From DASPXK01 sp035637315 (GTDB taxonomy: Bacteria > Chloroflexota > UBA6077 > JACCZL01), in NCBI GenBank assembly GCA_035637315.1, contig DASPXK010000303.1, forward strand, positions 14,756-78,755: DNA of 64,000 nt, in the 5' to 3' direction. The notes beneath the pieces are model-generated. The model saw only the letters and a list, made by a program, of their open reading frames with translations. It searched no databases and was not told where the DNA came from. The number at the start of each line of letters is the position of its first letter. Within the stretch, counting starts at the first letter, position 1. This document shows, piece by piece, positions 60,590 to 64,000 of the stretch. Position numbers and translations under genes: made by a program.

Positions 60590-61813
60590 ATGGCGACCGT
60601 CGCCGCCCCGGTCCAGGGTGTCGGGCTGCGCTCACGGGCGGAGGCGCGGACCACGGCAGACGAGCGCGAGAGCCGCTTTCGCCTCTGCATGGCCGCGGCG
60701 CTTCTCGGTTGGGACCTGGTGCGTATCCTAGGCGGGGCCTGGGATATCGCCTGGCACGTCCTGATCGGCCGCGACTCGTTCTGGTCGCCGCCCCACACCA
60801 TGCTCTACCTGGGAGTCAGCGGGGCCGGCGCGATCGCCCTGGCAGTCGTCCTGATCGAGACCTGGCGCTTCCGCCGTGGCGGCGAGGGTGTGACGGAGAC
60901 CAACAGTGTGGCATTTGGTCCCTTCCGCGCTCCGATCGGCTTCTTCGTCGTCGGCTTCGGCGCCCTCACCACAGTCGTCTCGGCGCCACTGGATGGCCAG
61001 TGGCACATGCAGTACGGGCTCGACGTCACGCTCTGGGCGCCATTTCACGTCATGGCGATGTTGGGCGGCATGATCACGGCCGTGGGAGTTATTTACATCC
61101 TCGCGTCGGAGGTGAATCGACGCGCGGCCCGCCAGGCCGACCAACGCCGCTGGCTCGGGTTCGCCGGTCCACAGTGGATGCTGGGCCTGGCCTTCGCGCT
61201 GCTCTCGAGCGGCATGCTCGGCGCCATACGACCGGCCCGCGCGTTGTATCCGTTCACGGAGCTTGGCCCGATCCGGCTGCTCACGTATCCGATCCTGGTC
61301 GGCTTTGTCGTTGGGTTCATCCTGGTCGCAATGGCCTGGACCAACAGACGAGTTGGTAGCGCGGCCATGGTTGCGGGCTTTCAGATCGTCATCCAGATCG
61401 TCGTGGTGGCCTTCATTACGGCCGCCCTGTCCACAGTCGCGTCTGTTCAGGAACTGGCCTACCGTCGGCTCGACGGCGCCTTTGGGCCAGCGCTTCGAGA
61501 CTTCGCTTGGACCGGCGAGACCTTTGGCAGTCCGATTGGCCTGATCGTCGCGGCGGTTGTGATCGAGTTACTCGTCATTTCGGCCGCGCGGCGAGGGGCC
61601 ACGACCAGGCGGAGCGCGTGGCTGATGGGAGGGGCTGGCGCGCTGGCGATGGCGCTCCTAGCACGCCCCTGGGCCAGCCTGCCGTCGCTGAGTCCACTGG
61701 CCGTCCAGGTTGCCGTGCTCGGGCCGGCGCTGCCCGTGGCAGTCGCGGCAGGGGCAGTGGGCGGCTCGCTCGGCAGCGGGCTGGGGGCCGTGCTGCGGCG
61801 CCTCGCACACTGA
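60590..61813 (+). CDS. PmoC/AmoC-like membrane protein 2 (duplicated Asp/His copper-type motifs)
   Basis: A 407-residue polytopic paralogue of the preceding gene, ATG after CCAGGAGGCGTTCTG. WDIAWHVLIGRDSFWSPPH gives Asp52-x3-His56-x12-His69 and includes the Arg-Asp pair seen in AmoC (IIRDTSFTPSH). LDGQWHMQYGLDVTLWAPFH gives Asp135-x3-His139-x13-His153. A third, decayed copy (YRRLDGAFGPAL) has lost its histidines. Between and after the motifs are long hydrophobic helices, about ten in all. A tandem pair of diverged copies suggests a heteromeric complex. Distant membership of the copper membrane monooxygenase superfamily is inference from motif spacing. Confidence 0.6.
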   Translation: MATVAAPVQGVGLRSRAEARTTADERESRFRLCMAAALLGWDLVRILGGAWDIAWHVLIGRDSFWSPPHTMLYLGVSGAGAIALAVVLIETWRFRRGGEGVTETNSVAFGPFRAPIGFFVVGFGALTTVVSAPLDGQWHMQYGLDVTLWAPFHVMAMLGGMITAVGVIYILASEVNRRAARQADQRRWLGFAGPQWMLGLAFALLSSGMLGAIRPARALYPFTELGPIRLLTYPILVGFVVGFILVAMAWTNRRVGSAAMVAGFQIVIQIVVVAFITAALSTVASVQELAYRRLDGAFGPALRDFAWTGETFGSPIGLIVAAVVIELLVISAARRGATTRRSAWLMGGAGALAMALLARPWASLPSLSPLAVQVAVLGPALPVAVAAGAVGGSLGSGLGAVLRRLAH

Positions 61814-61985
61814 GCGTCCAGGAGCCGGCCTCGCCCGACCAGCTTGCACGTTCTCGGTGGCCCCTCGTATGCTCTTGAAGCGCGCCTTGGCGTGTCGCAC
61901 GTGCCCGCGAAACTGCTCGTCCTCACGATCAACTTCGCGCGGCAGTCGCCGGATCGGTTTGCGCCAATCCCGAGGGTGAGGTCGC

Positions 61986-62417
61986 ATGCCCAAGCTATCC
62001 GTTGAAATCGTCACCGCGGAGCGGCAAATCCTGGCCGAACAGGACGTCGACATGGTCGTCGCGCCGGGCAGCGAGGGGGTGCTCGGGATCTTGCCGCGAC
62101 ATGCGCCGCTGCTGACCACTCTCAGGCCCGGCGCTATCCGAATCAAGAAGGATGGCGCCGAGACCGCGATGGCCGTCGGCGGCGGCTTCCTCCAGGTCAA
62201 CGCGGACCGCGTCCTCGTGCTGGCCGACACAGCCGAACGTGAAGATGAGATTGACGAGGCCCGTGCCGAGGCGGCTCGCCAACGTGCCGAGCAGGCGCTC
62301 GAGGAGGCCGCCCGCGGCGGCAGTCCCGTCCAGGTCGAGGCGGCCCGGATCGCGCTGAGCCGCTCGCTGGCCCGACTCACCGTTGCGCGCCGGCGTCGCC
62401 GAACTCGCGAGAGCTAG
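61986..62417 (+). CDS. atpC: F1F0 ATP synthase epsilon subunit
   Basis: A 143-residue protein with the beta-barrel domain (LSVEIVTAERQILAEQDVD, PGSEGVLGILPRHAPLL, GAIRIKKDG, MAVGGGFLQVNADRVLVLAD) and the helical hairpin (EIDEARAEAARQRAEQALEE, VQVEAARIALSRSLARL). It couples rotation to catalysis in the F1 head. No other ATP synthase gene precedes it in the window, so either the operon is split or it lies on the other side. A short-word element follows. Confidence 0.93.
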   Translation: MPKLSVEIVTAERQILAEQDVDMVVAPGSEGVLGILPRHAPLLTTLRPGAIRIKKDGAETAMAVGGGFLQVNADRVLVLADTAEREDEIDEARAEAARQRAEQALEEAARGGSPVQVEAARIALSRSLARLTVARRRRRTRES

Positions 62418-62427
62418 GCGTGCCAAT

Positions 62428-62512
62428 TATCAGCGCGGAGGCGCAGAGGAGGCAGAGGTTTCTCCTATTCGTCACCTCTGCGTCCACTGCGCCTCCGCGC
62501 TGAACGAGGGCC
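62428..62512. repeat. Short-word hairpin element (GCGCGGAGGCGCAG)
   Basis: CAGCGCGGAGGCGCAGAGG and its mirror CCTCTGCGTCCACTGCGCCTCCGCGCTG flank a 20-base centre. It fills the gap between atpC and mreB and may act as the atpC terminator. Confidence 0.85.
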
Positions 62513-62524
62513 GGTCTTCGCAGC

Positions 62525-63529
62525 ATGTTTGGCAAGTACATCGGCATCGACCTGGGTACCGCCAATGTGCTGGTGTACCTGAAGGGTCGCGGGATCGTCC
62601 TCAACGAGCCCTCCGTCGTGGCCTACACCGACAACGACTACAAGGTTGTCGCGGTCGGCCAGCAGGCTCGCCAGATGCTGGGCCGAACCCCTAGTCGGAT
62701 CAAGGTCGCTCGTCCGATGCGCGACGGAGTGATCGCCGACTACCTGATCACCGAAGCGATGCTGCGCTACTTCATTCGCAAGGTGTCGGGACGCTTCAAC
62801 CTGTTCCGCCCCGTCGTGATGATATGCATCCCGGCCGGCGTGACCAACGTCGAGAGCCGGGCCGTCCTCGACGCGACGCTTCAAGCCGGCGCGAAGGAGG
62901 CCCACTTGATCGCCGAGCCGCTCGCGGCGGCGATCGGGGCGAGCATCCCGATCGACAGCCCAACCGGCAATATGGTCGTCGACGTGGGCGGCGGGACCAC
63001 CGAGTCGGCGGTCATCTCGCTGAATGACATCGTCGTTTCGAGCTCGATCCGCGTTGGCGGCAACAAAATCGACGAGATGATCCAGACCTACGTGCGGCGC
63101 AAGTACAACCTCATTATCGGCGAGCGGACCGCGGAGGAGATCAAGCTCCAGATCGGCAGCGCGCTCCCCCTCCGCGAGGACGTCAGGGCCGAGATCCGCG
63201 GCCGCGATCAGATCGACGGACTTCCCAAGACCCGCACGATCACGTCGCACGAGATCACCGAGGCGGTCGGGGATGCGCTCTCGGCCATCGTCATGAACGT
63301 CAAGTCGGTCCTGGAGCAGACCCCGCCCGAGCTCGCCTCGGACGTGGTCGACAAGGGAATGATCGTGACCGGCGGCGGGGCGCTGCTGCGCAATCTGGAC
63401 CGCCTCCTCGCCAAGGCGACCGGCGTGCCGGCCTACGTCGCCGACGACCCCCTATCGTGCGTCGCCGTGGGCGCCGGCCGAGCCCTCGAGCACCTACCGA
63501 TCTTCCGCGACAGCTTGACCCCGGTGTAG
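62525..63529 (+). CDS. mreB: Rod-shape-determining actin homologue MreB
   Basis: A 334-residue actin-fold ATPase. Phosphate 1 is [17 protein letters not shown], the central segment [14 protein letters not shown], phosphate 2 [13 protein letters not shown], the adenosine motif [19 protein letters not shown]. MreB polymerises under the membrane and guides the elongasome containing PBP2 (2.7 kb) in rod-shaped cells. The start ATG 62525 sits 13 bp after the word element. mreC/mreD are not downstream; the next gene is on the other strand. Confidence 0.95.
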   Translation: MFGKYIGIDLGTANVLVYLKGRGIVLNEPSVVAYTDNDYKVVAVGQQARQMLGRTPSRIKVARPMRDGVIADYLITEAMLRYFIRKVSGRFNLFRPVVMICIPAGVTNVESRAVLDATLQAGAKEAHLIAEPLAAAIGASIPIDSPTGNMVVDVGGGTTESAVISLNDIVVSSSIRVGGNKIDEMIQTYVRRKYNLIIGERTAEEIKLQIGSALPLREDVRAEIRGRDQIDGLPKTRTITSHEITEAVGDALSAIVMNVKSVLEQTPPELASDVVDKGMIVTGGGALLRNLDRLLAKATGVPAYVADDPLSCVAVGAGRALEHLPIFRDSLTPV

Positions 63530-63554
63530 GTAACCTAGCACCCCGACCCCGGCC

Positions 63555-63618
63555 GTCAGTACCGCGACCATTAGGGAGCGGGGTACGGCGACATAGCCGC
63601 AACGATCGCGGTACTGAC
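63555..63618. terminator. Perfect 13-bp inverted repeat after mreB
   Basis: GTCAGTACCGCGA (63555-63567) is exactly mirrored by TCGCGGTACTGAC (63606-63618) with a 38-base loop. It lies 26 bp past the mreB stop and overlaps the end of the convergent methyltransferase gene. It could terminate both or be a binding palindrome. Confidence 0.5.
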
Positions 63619-64000
63619 GATCATGGCTGCTGGTTGGACGGAACGAGGCTTGGTTCCGACGTGCAGCGATACGGTCCCCAGGCCCAGGCTCCGATACGTG
63701 ACGTTCGCCAGGCCGGCCGACTCCATGGCAGCCGCCAGGGCACGCGGCTCGAGGAAATGAGCGACCGATTCCGGGAGATAGGTGTACGCCTCGCGGTCAC
63801 CAGCCACCAGGCCGCCGACAAGTGGCACGACACGGCGGAAGTAAGCTCGGAACAGTCCCCCGAAGAGAGGCGTGCGTGGATTGGTCAACTCCAGGCAGAC
63901 GACGCGGCCGCCGGGCCTGACCACGCGCCGCTGCTCCCGGAACCCCAGCTCCACATCGACCAGGTTGCGGACCGTGAAGGCGCTCACCACGCAGTCGAAC
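63571..64000 (-). CDS. Partial UbiE/MenG-type quinone methyltransferase, 5' end outside window
   Basis: The frame is open to the right edge. Visible residues begin FDCVVSAFTVRNLVDVELGFREQRRVVRPGGRVVCLEL, the fourth and fifth strands of a class I SAM methyltransferase with the UbiE-type RNLVD and RPGG motifs. GDREAYTYLPESVAHFLEP is the family's substrate region. The product is probably a demethylmenaquinone or similar C-methylase; the SAM-binding N-terminal half is not in the window. Convergent with mreB. Confidence 0.85.
   Translation of the reverse strand, partial: FDCVVSAFTVRNLVDVELGFREQRRVVRPGGRVVCLELTNPRTPLFGGLFRAYFRRVVPLVGGLVAGDREAYTYLPESVAHFLEPRALAAAMESAGLANVTYRSLGLGTVSLHVGTKPRSVQPAAMIVSTAIVAAMSPYPAP

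Noticed and set aside
59354..61813. Heme-binding (cytochrome b-like) membrane proteins
   Set aside because: The histidines come in Asp-x3-His/His sets in loops at helix ends rather than pairs spaced along two helices as bis-His heme ligands.
61814..61985. Coding remnant before atpC
   Set aside because: A minus-strand frame has some charged helical look but no recognisable family or start; not enough to call.

Overview
The window is a G+C-rich bacterial chromosome segment (about two thirds G+C by eye). It carries mostly housekeeping genes, interrupted by one accessory island. Gene content fits an uncultured Chloroflexota-like lineage: sortase, Tat-type lipoproteins, an LLM-class (F420-type) oxidoreductase, PAC2, DUF212, GatCAB, MreB/PBP2 and many polytopic glycosyltransferases, with no lipopolysaccharide or outer-membrane genes seen. 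That placement is inference; no rRNA is present.

Layout. 1-1.5 kb: edge of a VapBC-type module and the C-terminal half of a split ABC substrate-binding protein. 1.6-6.8 kb: PlsC-like acyltransferase, a zinc-ribbon protein, PBP2 and an Arg/Pro-rich protein. 7.0-13.6 kb: citrate synthase, PrpF-like isomerase, aconitase, MetE-like protein and threonine synthase. 13.6-19.4 kb: accessory island with small ORFs, the N-terminal half of the same split ABC gene, an LLM oxidoreductase, BrnT/BrnA, a frameshifted PD-(D/E)XK nuclease-like gene, VapBC and two serine-hydrolase 3' remnants. 19.4-21.9 kb: class III aminotransferase and Gfo/Idh/MocA protein. 22-28.6 kb: topA, M24 peptidase, efp, BCCP-like, xseA, xseB, DUF212. 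28.7-34.5 kb: sortase with WYL regulator, tRNA-Arg, malate dehydrogenase, a large HprK/PEPCK-like kinase, NAD-type isocitrate dehydrogenase, PAP2. 34.8-40.8 kb: GT-C glycosyltransferase fused to a beta-propeller, Tat lipoprotein, two poorly known proteins. 40.8-47.6 kb: gatB, gatA, gatC, queF, C39-like peptidase and small proteins. 47.6-53.5 kb: glcF, glcD, NadD-like, PAC2, internally deleted M20 hydrolase. 53.7-61.8 kb: VTT protein, GT87-like mannosyltransferase, glycoside hydrolase, two polytopic membrane proteins of a wider cell-surface block, ending in a tandem pair of membrane proteins with duplicated Asp/His motifs. 61.9-64 kb: atpC, mreB and a partial UbiE/MenG methyltransferase.

Most notable. 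(1) The proteins at 59354-60538 and 60590-61813 each carry D-x3-H-x12-H followed by D-x3-H-x13-H. These are the spacings of the CuC (Asp156/His160/His173) and CuD (Asn227/His231/His245) ligands of PmoC/AmoC, so they look like a distant, unlinked branch of the copper membrane monooxygenase C subunit. (2) The two halves of one ABC substrate-binding gene lie on opposite strands 13.7 kb apart and join exactly at a shared 13-bp sequence, as a single inversion would produce. (3) REP-like palindromic elements end in TAG, and that TAG is the stop codon of flanking genes. Other short-word repeats encode the C-terminal tails of several core enzymes. (4) Several enzymes lack signature residues (BCCP lysine, PlsC glutamate, Gfo/Idh EKP). 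Single-base frameshifts cluster in toxin and other accessory genes.
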